Assembly: GCA_001692895.1 (NCBI GenBank)
Contig: KV748250.1
Location: 435,475 to 499,474, forward strand
Direction: 5' to 3'
Length of the DNA stretch: 64,000 bases
Origin: Cenococcum geophilum 1.58
Lineage: Eukaryota > Ascomycota > Dothideomycetes > Gloniales > Gloniaceae
Each line of letters begins with the position of its first letter. Position 1 is the stretch's first letter. Below, piece after piece: positions 11,595 to 23,266 of the stretch. Below the pieces are notes generated by a model that saw only the letters and a program-made list of their open reading frames with translations, had not been told where the DNA came from and ran no database searches. Position numbers and translations under genes: made by a program.

Positions 11595-14500
11595 GAGGCC
11601 TTAATAGATAGTGGAGCTATATAAAACTATATATTACTAGCTATAGTAGAAAGAATAGGATTACCACATAGATAGAAACAGAATCTATATCCACTAGTAA
11701 TAATTTTAGAAGATCCGATAGCCTATAGAGGAGGCATTATTAATCTTAANATAGGACCTATTTAGATAGCCATTAAAGGGAGACAAATTAAAATATTATT
11801 TAATATCCTACTATTAGGACAGGATAAGGCAGTTCTAGGAATACCTTAGTTACAGGAATATAATCTAAAGATAGATTAGGTTACCGGTTAGGTTAATATT
11901 AGAGATACTTAATAATATAAGATGTAATAATAAACCAAGTTAGTATAGTACCAGGCGGGAGCAACCCACAAAAAGACTAAGTTAAACTTAAGTTATATAC
12001 TAGAGAGATACTACAAGTATAGTAAAAAGCTATAGTCACTAAAAAGTAAGAAGCTATTAGAATATATAGCTTAGGACTATAAAATAGAATTAAAACTAGA
12101 AATAAGTCTAAGGTTCTTTCTAACCTATAAGCTCACTAAGATAGAGTTAGTAGCTTTAAAGGAGTTTATCTAGGAGAACTTATAAAAGGGATATATTAGA
12201 CCATCGTAATTATTAGCAGGTTATCTAGTATTGTTTATACCTAAGAAAAACGGAAAACTTAGAATATATATTAACTATAAATAGTTAAACAGTATCACTA
12301 GGAAAGATAGATATCCTTTACCCTTAATTAGCGAAATCTAAAATAGGATAGGTAACGCGTAAATCTTTATAAAGATAGATCTAAGGTAGGTATACCACCA
12401 GATTAGAATTAAGGAAGGCAACGAATAGAAGGCAGCCTTTAGGTCAAAGGAAGGACTGTATAAGCCATTAGTTATACAATTCGGACTTATAAACGCACTA
12501 GCAACATTCTAGAAGCAAATTAATAGTATATTAGGAGAACACCTAGATAAATTTATTATAGTATACCTTAACAATATTATTATCTACTTAATAAGTAAGG
12601 AAGAATATAGGAAATATATTAAATAGGTCTTAAAGAGGCTACAAGAAGAACAGATGCTAGTAGCAATTAAGAAATACAAGTTCTTTTCTAGGAAGACCAA
12701 TTTTATAGGATTTATTATTAAACTAGGACGTATTAGTATAGACCTAAAGAAAATTAAAGCTATAGTAGATTGGTAAGAACCGGAGAACGTTATATAGTTA
12801 AGATCGTTTCTAGGGTTTTATAATTACTATAGGAGGTTTATAGTATAATAGTTAAAGAGTATAGAGCCGTTTATAAGGCTTATAAAGAAAGAGGAACTAT
12901 AGGCATAGGGTAAAGAATACAGAAGGTTATTTAAAGAACTTAAAGAGCTATTCACTAAAGGGCCGATCTTTAAGATCTATTAACTAGCACTTAATACAAT
13001 TGTAGAGATAGACGTATTAGACTTTATACTAGGAGAATGCTTACTACAGAAGCACGAGAAGATATAGCATCTAGTAGTATACTATAGTTAAAAGATAACA
13101 CCACTAGAACTAAACTATAATATCTATAATAAGGAGTTATTAGGAATAGTTACAGCCCTAAAGAAATAGAGAGCATTCTTGCAAGGCACGGAGAAACTAT
13201 TTATAGTTAAGACGGATTATAAGAACTTAATGGAATTCCTAATAACTAAGGAACTAAACTAAACATAAGTTAAATGGGCAGAGATGCTTACAGAATACTA
13301 TTTTAAGATTTAGTATACTAAAGGTAGTAATAATACAAGAGCTAACGCGCTAAGTAGAAAAGCTAAACTATAGGATTATAAGAAGCCATTAGGAGCTTTA
13401 TTACGCAAAGATACAAACGGATTAATTAGATATAATTTCCTAAAGCTTACGGCAACATATAAAGCACCTATATTAACTTAGGAAGTAAGGCTATAAGTAA
13501 TATAGTAGGAGAATCCGGAATTTAAGGATTATAAGAATTAAGAACTGGTATACCTACTAAGGGACATTACGGAAGAATATATAAGAGAATTCTATAAGGG
13601 AATAACTTAGGGATATAATAGGGCCTAAGGCCTAGTGTTAAGACTCTAGGAGGAGTATATTATTTAAGGAATCTAGGGTATAGCATAAAAGGTTACCAAA
13701 GAATATCTAGACTGCTAAAGAAATAAACTAATAAGGTATAAGCTATATAGGGGGCTATAACCTATCGAGATACTAAAACGACTATAGGAGGTTATATTAT
13801 AGGACTTTATTATAAAGTTACTAAAATTAAGAGATCCTATTACCGGACAAGATTATAACACGATTTTAGTAATAGTGGATAAGCTTATACTAAAGAGATA
13901 TTAGCAGAAGATGTGGCTAGAATCTACGTTAAGGAAGTATTTATAAGATATAGGGTACTAGACAAAATTATATCGGATAGAGATCTAAGATTTATAGTAG
14001 TATTCTAGGAGGTATTCTTAGTAGAATAAGGAGTTAGAGCAGCAACTTCTACTATATATTATCCGCAAACGGACAGATAGATAGAAAGATTAAACTAGAT
14101 ACTAGAATAGTATCTAAGGCATTATATTAATTACGCACAAAATAATTAGGTATCGCTATTACTAGTTATATAGTACGCGTATAACGCAACACCACAAGAA
14201 GGAATAGGTATATTACTATTTAAAGCGAATTATAGTTACAAACTAAGAACCTTATTATTGCCACAATAAGTAAAGAAGACCAGTATTACAGCTAGAGAAA
14301 GGGTAGAGACATTAATAGATCTTTATAAATACCTTATATAGATAGCTAAACTAGTATAGGATAAGATAAAAAGGTACTACAATACTAAGAGATCTAAGGG
14401 ACCAGATCTTAAGAAGGGAGATAAGGTATAGCTTATATACAAAATTTTTAAAAGTAGACAACTAAGTAAGAAATTAGACTACGTTAGGCTAGGACTATTT

Positions 14501-14855
14501 AAAATTATAGCAAAATTTTTAGAAGTCACGTATAGACTTAACTTACTAGCGAAAATAAAGATTTATCTAGTATAGCATATTTTAATACTTAAACTAGTAT
14601 ATAGAGATATTAAACTACTAGTTTATAAAGCAGATACGTATAGAGGTTAAGAAGAAGACGAATAGTAGGTTTTAAAGATCGTTAGTTATAAGGACGTTAA
14701 TAATAAAACTTAGTATAAAGTAAAGTAGATAGGCTACAATAAGACTACCTAGGAACTACTAGATAATTTAAAGAACGCTATAGAAAAGGTATAGGAGTAT
14801 TAAAAGAGAGTAGGTTAGGTAATATTAAAAAGTAGGGATTATTAAGGGATAAGTT
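11595..14855 (+). pseudogene. G4 pol: protease, RT, RNase H, integrase, chromodomain
   Basis: The protease site at 11607-11618 still reads DSGA. A single N is present at 11750. RT has the YLDD box at 12561-12587 as YLNN. RNase H follows near 13000-13380, with TDYKNL near 13212. The integrase holds a DFIIKLLK segment near 13803, a deletion of about 35 bp near 13890 compared with G5, SDRD near 13973 and DGQIER-like sequence near 14068. The chromodomain lies at about 14655-14800 (YKVKxxGYNKTTxELL). The frame ends just before G5, and the remaining 3' region lies at 23267-23981. Confidence 0.88.
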
Positions 14856-14862
14856 ACCTATA

Positions 14863-15284
14863 TATTACGGACGCTTTAAGTACAATGTTACGACTACTAG
14901 GAGAAGAGTTAGAAGCGGCCCATTAGATAATAGATATATAGTCTAAAATGGACCCCATTAAGCCATATAACGAGGAATAGTAGCCGAGGTTATATAACGA
15001 GCTCTATAAGCTCTATAAGCTCTATAAGGAACGTCCTATATACCTTATATACCTTACATACCTCATATATAAGGAGGATTTCTTAGGAGTACGGTTATAT
15101 ATTTAAAGGACTACAGTCCCTACTTAGATAGTTCCTTCCTTATAGTAATTCTTAGAATATAATTAGAGTTAATCTATTAGGTAACCTACTCCACATCTAG
15201 TTATTATTTACTTATTTAATCTATACCTATATACCTAGCCCAATAATAAGCCTACCGTAGTATTTCCTACAAGGTTCCGTTACA
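14863..15284 (+). repeat. G5 5' LTR
   Basis: Starts TATTACGGACGC and ends AAGGTTCCGTTACA. It includes GAGCTCTATAAG followed by further CTCTATAAG units from about 14998, then a TACCTTAT-rich TATA-like stretch. The end TTCCGTTACA is close to the complement of the start TGTTACGGA, so LTR ends form a short inverted repeat. Confidence 0.92.
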
Positions 15285-15327
15285 CAATTACTACTACAGT
15301 TACGGTAAAAGAAAATAAGTCAACAGT

Positions 15328-18300
15328 ATACCACCAAAAGCACCAGTCACTATACCTTCGACGGCGGCGACTACCTTAGGTATAAGCGGTAATACCAGTA
15401 TAAGGAGTACTAGTATATAATATATCACCACGGATTAACTGCAAGAGATAGTTAATAGGTTAACGGAAAATAATACGATACTTAAAAGCAGACTTAACGG
15501 TATAGGTATAGCAAAGGTCAAGCTACCTTTAATTAAGCGATTCTTAGGTAAGAAGTCGAAACTTAAAGAATTCCTAACCTAGATACATTTTAAGGTTATA
15601 TAAGAAGGAGCGAAACTAGCAACTATAATAGACCAGATAGCCTATATAGGACTATTCCTATTAGGAAGGGCACTAGAGTGGTTTAAACCTTACCTTACGG
15701 AGATATAGGCAAACGGGATAAGTACGTATAACCCAAATATACGATATATCTTTTCTAGCTAGGAAGGGTTCGCTATATAATTAACACAGATATTTAGCAA
15801 TCTAGAGGCAACTACTACGGTAGAAAGGAAGCTGCAAGGCCTAATATAACAATCATTAGCAATCGAGTATATAACGCAGTTTTAGACACTCGTAACCTAG
15901 GTTAAGTGGAATAATAAGGCGCTTATGGCATAGTATAAATAGGGACTTAAGGCTAAAGTCTAGGATGCGATTATTCTTATAGAAGATATAGAGATACTTA
16001 GAGATTTAATTAACTAAGTAATAAAGATTAATAATAGGATCTACTAAAGGGAATAAGCTAAGAAAGGGTAAGATAGAGTCCTATAGTTATATAAGGCGTA
16101 AGGCACGCAATAACAATACTAGAAATAACCAGTAAACTATAGGCTAGAACTAATGGATTTAAGCAGTACTAAGGAATCCTATAAGAGGAAAAGTTTATAG
16201 AAACCTAGAGGATAAGGATTAAGTAATTAGAGGTCTAAGGAGTAAAGGCCAAACCAGGGATCTTAACAGTAAAAGACGTTTAGGCAAACTCTATAGAAAG
16301 AAAAGTAGTATAGAGAAGGAGCTTATATAAATTGCGGAAAATAAGGTTATTTCGCTAAAGACTATAAAGAGGGTTAGAGTAACTATATAGTAAAGGGAAT
16401 AGGACCAGCTAGCTATATATACGATTAAAAGGATAATAGTACACTACGAGTAACAAAGAGTTATTTAATTAAGAGTTTTGCGTTTTGTTATAACGACGCA
16501 TATTGAATTTATAAGGACGCTAAGTATAGCGCAAGCTATTAGCTATAAGAGCCCAAGTTAAAGGGACTCCGGGGTATATAAGAGTTAGATAAGGAACTTA
16601 ATAGACTTTATAAATTAGAAAAGGACAAAGACGGTATAGCTAGCCAGTAGTTAGCGGAGAAGTTACTCGCGCACTAATTCTACTAAGCGGCAGAATCTAA
16701 GGATTAAGACGATTAGACTGTTAGTAGCGACGATAAGGCAATAAAGGCAGCTTATTGGGAGTATATAGACCTTAAGGACGTAATAACTAAAGTAGAGGTT
16801 AGATTAGTAACTAAGACTAAATCAATAATAGGGATTAAGACTCTATTAGACACGGCATCTATTACTTCACAAGACAGGAAAAGAGGAATGTTTAAAAATA
16901 AACTACGCAGACGATTATTTAATATCGTGACCTTACCACTTAATAAAGGCAAAAGGCCATAGGCTTAAGATTCTTAAGACGAGATAAGAGAAGATCCGGA
17001 CTCGTAAGATGTAATAAGGATAGCTTAAGGACCTATGACGGATAAAAACCAATAGTTAAGAGTAAGGGCTTAGTTTAGTAATATACGAATAAGCAAGGGA
17101 TAGAGATTCCTAGATACTTAAGATTCTTAAGATAAGATAAGGAAGGTTTAAGACTTTAAGGAACGGATAAGAATATAAGCCATTTATCTACTAGGCAGGG
17201 AATGGACTTAGGATTCTATAGATAGAATAAGTGCTATAGATAAGCACGTAGTATATAAATAAGCAAAATTTATAGGCACGGACCGAGACTTAGAAAGAGA
17301 GTTTTTAAAGAAAAAGGAGTAGTTACGAATTCGGAGAACAAATTAGGACTCCTATACTAGATAATTATAAGGATCAGCCTAAGGGTTAAAACATCGACGC
17401 TAAAATTATAAAGTTTAAGGATTAAGAGAATCCTAATACTAGATAAAAGCCTAATAAAGATTAGATAGAGTTTAAAGATTAAATTAGAATATAGTAAGAA
17501 TAAAAAGGTTACCTAGAACTAAGATTACTAGGTAGACTATATATACCTATAAGACGGGTAATAAATAGGCCTAAAATAGGCATACTAAGAGCTAAATAGT
17601 TAAATAAACTGGAATAAGAAGAGGATCTAGGGATTCCAACCAGATTTAAAGAACGACACACTAAAGGCTGTCATAATATAGTAATAATAAGATACTTCCT
17701 TACGGATAAGCCATATATACTTAACCAGCTATACCAAAAGTAGTATACGCAGAGAAAAGGAGATAAGTAGGAAGATTTCTATATATGGCTAGACAAAAAA
17801 GTAGTCTAAGATTAGGCGATTATAGAGAAACGCATAAGTTATATTAAAGGGGCCTTAATAATAATATTAAGAGACCTAGAGGGTAGATTAGAGGACTAAA
17901 GACGTAATAGGTAGATCTTAGTACTAGCAAATAAGAAGCTAACGTTTAGATTACTAAGACAGAGGTTTAAACTTAAAGTAGACGATAAGCCAAGAGTCGA
18001 CCTAAAGAATCTAGCGTATTATATATTGGTATAGATCGTATATATAGATAACTAGTGCGAAATATATAAAGCACTAAAGATAAAGAACCAGAAATATCCT
18101 ATATAAATAGATTAGGCGCTAGAAGAGCGTAAATACCGGAATACTAAATATATATATAGATAGCATCCAACAGAGAAATAGGAGCTTAACGAGTTAACGC
18201 TTTAACTAGGAAGATTCTTAACAAAGGAATGCCTAGAGGGACGATAGTAATAGGAATGCCTAAAGAATACTTATCTATAGTATATTAAAGACAAGAAACA

Positions 18301-18460
18301 AACCAAGTATTAGCCTAAGAGTAAGCCAAGTATAGTAGAATTAAGCTAATAGTTAGGAAAAGGGGAGGCCTACGGGACTAGAGGGAACTAGTAGTAAAGC
18401 CTTAGACCCTTAAAGGACTATATAAAAGACACTTAAATCTACGTGTTAAATAGCAAGATT
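15328..18460 (+). pseudogene. G5 gag plus X region
   Basis: The start codon has changed from ATG to ATA at 15328-15330, read from the G4 alignment. Gag is full length: a capsid segment near 15640-15720 retains GRALEWFKPYLTE with Trp intact. The knuckle at 16324-16365 keeps only Cys2. In the X region the segment AFCYNDAY at about 16479-16502 retains a Cys followed by a His/Tyr-rich part, suggesting a second metal site in the ancestor (inference). Tandem QDSxxxIR coding repeats occur near 16970-17000 and 17115-17180. No family I know matches X. Confidence 0.8.
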
Positions 18461-18536
18461 AGCAATTTAAAGCATTAATAGATAGTAGAGCGACGCAGAA
18501 CTATATATTACTAGCAATAGTGGAAAGATTAGGATT

Positions 18537-18738
18537 TATAAGCTTTGCAGTGTAAAGGATTAAATAAGCAACTTAAATGTAAATCTATGGAAATTAAGTG
18601 GTATATATACATAAAATAGTGGCAAGAAGACTGCGCTTACAGTCGGCAATAGGTAATGGAAACAGGTAGTGAGATATAGGTAGTAAGATATACGAGGTAG
18701 TAAGTCATGACGTAATACGAGCCTCGGTAGTCGGTTAC
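18537..18738 (-). mobile_element. S1: 202-bp insertion, possible solo LTR or MITE
   Basis: It interrupts G5 just after the protease motif. Other copies are continuous here (AGGATTACCACAT in G4). GATT (18533-18536) and AATT (18739-18742) flank it as a probable 4-bp TSD with one change. On the minus strand it starts GTAACCGACTACCGAGG, carries three TACTACCT-like units and a TATGTATATATACC stretch, and has no coding potential. It does not resemble any other sequence in the window. The LTR-like start hints at a solo LTR of another family; this is uncertain. Confidence 0.55.
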
Positions 18739-21120
18739 AATTACTATATTAATAGAAACAGAATCTATATCTACTAGTTATAATTTTAGGAGATCCGATA
18801 GCCTATAGAGGAGGTATTATTAATCTTAAAACAGGACCTATTTAGATAGTTATCAAAGGGAGATAGATTAAGATATTATTTAATATCCTACTATTAGGAC
18901 GGGATAAGGCAGTACTAGGAATGCCTTAGCTGTAGGAATATAATCTAAAAATTAATTAGGTTATAGGTTAGGTTAATATTAGAGATACACGATAACGTAG
19001 AATGCGATAAGAAGCTAAGTTAGTATAGTACTAGGCCGGAACGGTATATAAAGAGGCCAAGTTAGACTTAAGTTATATACTAGAAAGATACTATAAGTAT
19101 AGTAAAAAACTATAGTTACCAGAAAGTAAGAAGCTGGCGGATTATATAGCTTAGGACTATAAGATAGAGTTAAAACTAGGAATAAGTCTAAGGTTCTTTC
19201 TAACTTATAAGCTTACTAAAATAGAGATAGTAGCGCTTAAGGAGTTTATCTAGGAGAACTTACGAAAGGGATATATTAGACTATTACAGTTATTAGCGGG
19301 TTATCCAGTATTGTTTATACCTAAGAAAAACGGAAAACTTAGGATGTATATTAACTATAGATAGTTAAATAGCATTACTAGGAAGGATAGATATCCTTTA
19401 CCCTTAATTAGCAAGATCTAGGACAGGATAGGTAATATAAAGATCTTTACGAAGATAGATCTAAGATAGGCGTACTATTAGATTAGAATTAAGGAAGGCG
19501 ATAAATAGAAGGCAGCCTTTAGATTAAAGGAAGGACTGTATAAACTATTAATTATATAATTCGGACTTACAAACGCACTAGCAACGTTCTAAAAGCGAAT
19601 TAATAGTATATTAGGAGAACACCTAGACGAATTTATTATAGTATACCTCGACGATATTATTATCTACTTAATAAGTAAAAAAGAATACGGAGAACACGTT
19701 AAATAGGTTTTAAAGAGACTATAAGAGGAATAGATGCCAGTAGCAATAGAGAAATACGAGTTCTTTACTAGAAAGACTAATTTCGTTAGATTTATTATTA
19801 AACTAGGATATATTAGCATAGACCCGAAGAAAATTAAAGCTATAGTAGATTAGTAAGAACCCAAGAATGTTACGCAGTTAAGATTATTTCTAGGATTCTG
19901 CAATTACTACAGGAGGTTTATAGCATAATAGTTAAAGAATATTAAGCTATTTATAAGGCTTATAAAGAAAGAAGAATAGTAGGTTTAGGGTAACGAATAT
20001 AAGAAATTATTTAAGGAACTTAAGGAGTTATTTACTAAAGAACTAATCCTTAAGATCTATTAACCTAAATTAGATACAGTTATAGAGATAGACGCATTAG
20101 ACTTTATACTAGGAGTATGCTTACTATAAAGATACGAGAAGATATGGCATCTAGTAGTATACTATAGTTAAAAGATAATACTACTAGAACTAAACTATAA
20201 TATCTATAATAAAGAGTTATTAGGTATAGTTACAGTATTAAAGAAATAGAGAGCATTCTTATAAGGTATAGAGAAACTATTTATAGTTAAGATAGACTAT
20301 AAGAACTTAACGGGATTCCTAATAATAAAGGAACTAAACTAAAGATAAGTTAGATGGGTAGAGATGCTTATAGAATACCATTTCAAAATTTAGTATACTA
20401 AGGGTAGTGATAATACGAGAGCCGATGCGCTAAGCAGAAAAGCTAAACTATAGAATAAGGAAAAGCTATTAGGAGCTTTATTACATAAAGACACGGATAG
20501 ATTAATTAGGTACAATTACCCGAAGCCTATAGTAATATAGGAAGTACCAATATTAGATTAGGAAACTAGGATTTAGGAAGCACAGCCTAAAGATCTAGAC
20601 TTAGAGTAGTACGAGTAAAGAGAGGCTATATACGTACTAAAGGGTATAGCAGAAGAATTTATTAAAGATTTCTATAGGGGAATAATATAGGGATATAATA
20701 GGGTATAGGGCCTAGTATTAAGACTTTAAGAAAAGTACATTATTTAAGGAATCTGGGGTTTAGTAAGATAAGTTATAAGGGAATATCTAGATTACTAAAG
20801 AAATAAACTAACGAGATATAAGCTATATAGAGGGCTATAGCCAGTTAAGATACTAGAACAACTATAGGAGGTTATATTATAGGACTTTATTATAAAGTTG
20901 CTAAAATTAAGAGATCCTATTACCGGATAAGATTATAATACAATCTTAGTAATAGTAGATAAGCTTATAAAGTAGGGATACTTTATAGTATATATAGAAG
21001 AAATATTAGTAGAAGATATGGCTAGAATCTATATTAAGAAAGTGTTTATAAGATATAAAGCACTAAATAAAATTATATCGGATAGAGACCCAAGATTCGT
21101 AGTAGTATTCTAAAAGGTAT

Positions 21121-21284
21121 TGTCTGAATAAGGTTCTGTAATATAGTGGACACGGTTGCTTGTAACCAATTGGGTTGACCACATAAGCTAAGCGAGCTCA
21201 GGAGATCCATCAAATTCCACCTGTAGAAGTAGAAAAGAAGAAATCGATTGAAACCAAAAACCCCCCCCCACCGTAACCCGAATA
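21121..21284. mobile_element. S2: 164-bp insertion with normal base composition
   Basis: It splits G5 integrase between GGTAT (21116-21120) and GGTAT (21285-21289), a perfect 5-bp TSD (7 bp if AGGTATT is counted). It starts TGTCTGAATAAGG and ends AACCCGAATA, with a run of nine C at 21261-21269. Unlike its surroundings it keeps many CA and TG steps. A TAGTGGACACG stretch fits the Pol III A-box TRGYNNANNNG, but no convincing B-box follows. It could be a tRNA-related SINE, a small solo LTR or a MITE. Its shortness (below the length RIP needs) explains its preservation. Confidence 0.6.
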
Positions 21285-22139
21285 GGTATTTTTAGCGGAA
21301 TAGGGAGTAAGAGCAGTAACTTCTACCGTATATTATCTATAGACGGACAGATAGACAGAAAGATTAAATTAGACACTAGAACAGTATCTAAGGTATTATA
21401 TTAATTACGCACAGAACAATTAGGTATCGCTATTACTAGTTACGCAATTTATATATAATGCAACGCTATAAGAAGGAATAGGTATATTACTATTTAAGGC
21501 AAATTACAGTTATAAACTAAGAATATTATTATCGCTACGATAAGTAAAGAAGACTAGTGTTACGGCTAAGGAGAGGGTAGAAACATTAATAAATCTATAT
21601 AAATACCTTATATAAATAGCTAAACTAGTATAAGATAAGATAAAAAAGTATTATAATACTAAGAGATCTAGAGGACTAGATCTTAAGGAGGGAGATAAGG
21701 TATAGCTTATATACAAAAATTTTAAAAGTAGACGACTAAGTAAAAAGTTAGACCACGTTAGACTAGGACTATTTAAAATTACAGCGAAGATTTTAGAAGT
21801 TACGTATAGACTTAACTTACTAGCGAAAATAAAGATTTACCCTATATAGCACATTTCGATGCTTAAACTAGTATATAGAGATATTAAACTACTAGTCTAT
21901 AAAGTAGATATATATAGAGGATAAGAAGCAGACAAATAGTAAGTTTTAAAGATTATTAGTTATAAGGATATAGATAATAAAATATAGTATAAAGTAAAGT
22001 AGATAGGCTACGATAAGACTACCTAGGAACTACTAAATAATTTAAAAAACGCTATAGAAAAGGTATAGGAGTATTAAAAGAGATTAGGTTAGGTAATATT
22101 AAAAAATAGGGATCGCCAAGTAATAAGTTACCTAAGGGG

Positions 22140-22940
22140 AACTTAGGAGGATAAGAGACTCCTAAATTACTTAAAGTTATTTCCTTCTTAAATAGAGGAC
22201 CAGTCCTTATATTACCCAGTTCCTATAGACCTTATTCCACTAGTTTCCACTCCTTAGAACGTACCTTCTCGCGTACCTTTTTAAGACGAAGCAGACGAGC
22301 ATAAGCAGTTATTTAGGCCTTAAGGGCACGACGCTCCTCGTCTCGCACACGAGTAAGACGTAACTTATTATTATACTGAAGATAACGGATTTCAGCCAGA
22401 GCATCGGACAGCTTACTATTAAGTTTAGTAGTAGTAGATTAAACACAAAACCCTAAGACAGATTAACTAAAAAACACGACGGCTCTTTAGACAAATTAAG
22501 CGCATATACTTAGCATTAGATACAGATCAAACATTACATAACAATCATATATTCGCTCGCGTACACTCGGTATAAGAGGATAGTTATCAACCGGTAGGCG
22601 CCGCAATTGCAACGCAGACTAACCCCTCTTTTACACAACGAGAATAGGAAGGTATAATCTCACCTAACGATAGTATAGACGCGACCGTACAAGCTCGACG
22701 TTTAGTAGAGGTAGAGGAAGGAGCCTTAGGCATTATAAGTAATATAGGTAAAAATTAAATTAATTAGGAAGATATTACACCTCTAGTAGGCAACCTAAAG
22801 ATGCTAGGAATCTTCGAGGACAAAGCTAAGGAGGAGGGAGATAGTGTTACAGACGCTTTAAGTACAATATTACAACTACTAGGAGAAGAGTTAGAAGCGG
22901 CCTATTAGATAATAGATGCACAGTCTAAGATAGACCCTAT
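22140..22940 (-). pseudogene. Antisense ORF in the 3' region of G5 (best copy), overlapping the 3' LTR
   Basis: On the minus strand a frame can be read from an ATG-equivalent inside the LTR (22940-22938; ATG in G4, ATA here). It has a Ser/Thr-rich start, then SILSLGEIIPSYSRCVKEGL near 22660 and CTECTRAN-like sequence (22560), i.e. a CxxxxxxC...CxxC pattern. After an apparent shift of frame near 22490 comes a helical, charged part: LSDALAEIRYLQ, EERRALKA, LLRLKKVREKVR, ELGN. G6, of the other subfamily, encodes SALDKLR, RALKSRLA, LLHLKKVREKVR and LGN at the same place. Stops in it are almost all TAA/TAG at Gln or Trp positions. This suggests an ancestral protein with a Cys-rich part and a coiled coil. 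Function unknown. Confidence 0.5.
22831..22844 (+). other. G5 polypurine tract
   Basis: GAGGAGGGAGATAG immediately upstream of the 3' LTR. The same purine run stands before the 3' LTRs of G2, G4 and G6 and, inverted, next to 6025 in G3. This is where plus-strand DNA synthesis would be primed (family knowledge). Confidence 0.7.
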
Positions 22941-23266
22941 TAAGCTATATAATGAGGAATAGTAGCTAAGGTTATATAACGAGCTCTATAAGCTCTATAA
23001 GCTCTATAAGGAACGTCCTACATACCTTATGTACCTTACGTACCTTACGTATAAGGAGGATTTCTTAGGAGTACGGTTATATATTTAAAGGACTATAGTC
23101 CCTACTTAGATAGTTCCTTCCTTATAGTAATTCTTAGAATATAATTAGAGTTAATCTGTTAGGCAACCTACTCTATATCCAGTTATTATTTACTTGTTTA
23201 ATCTATACCTATATACCTAGCCTAATAACGAGCCCACCGTAGTATTTCCTATAAGGTTCCGTTATA
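22845..23266 (+). repeat. G5 3' LTR
   Basis: Starts TGTTACAGACGC, so the TG end is intact, and ends GGTTCCGTTATA. It is 422 bp, equal to the 5' copy. The many differences between the two LTRs are transitions of the RIP type, so they cannot be used to date the insertion. Confidence 0.92.

Larger units (their letters stand above)
18466..22110 (+). pseudogene. G5 pol: protease, RT, RNase H, integrase, chromodomain
   Basis: The protease site is at 18481-18492 (DSRA; the Gly has become Arg). S1 interrupts the frame at 18537-18738. RT shows LRMYINYR near 19338, FTKIDLR near 19446 and an intact YLDD box at 19641-19667, the only copy in the window with both RT Asp codons. RNase H is near 20080-20460 (a LDFILG-like segment, then TDYKNL-like sequence). 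Integrase has SDRDPRFV near 21078, is cut by S2 (21121-21284), then continues with DGQTER-like sequence near 21343. The chromodomain is at about 21945-22080. Gln and Trp codons are mostly stops, so it cannot be translated. Confidence 0.9.
14863..23266 (+). mobile_element. G5: complete Ty3/gypsy chromovirus inserted in G4, youngest of the family here
   Basis: Two 422-bp LTRs (14863-15284 and 22845-23266) flank a full internal region. The G4 sequence ACCTA at 14856-14860 and at 23267-23271 is the TSD; two extra bases TA lie between the left TSD and the LTR. Of all copies it is best preserved: capsid present, RT YLDD intact, several RNase H and integrase codons unmutated. It carries two short foreign insertions, S1 in the protease-RT linker and S2 in integrase. 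Confidence 0.9.

Noticed and set aside
21130-21210. tRNA gene in S2
   Set aside because: Only an A-box-like stretch fits. No cloverleaf with acceptor stem and T-arm could be drawn.
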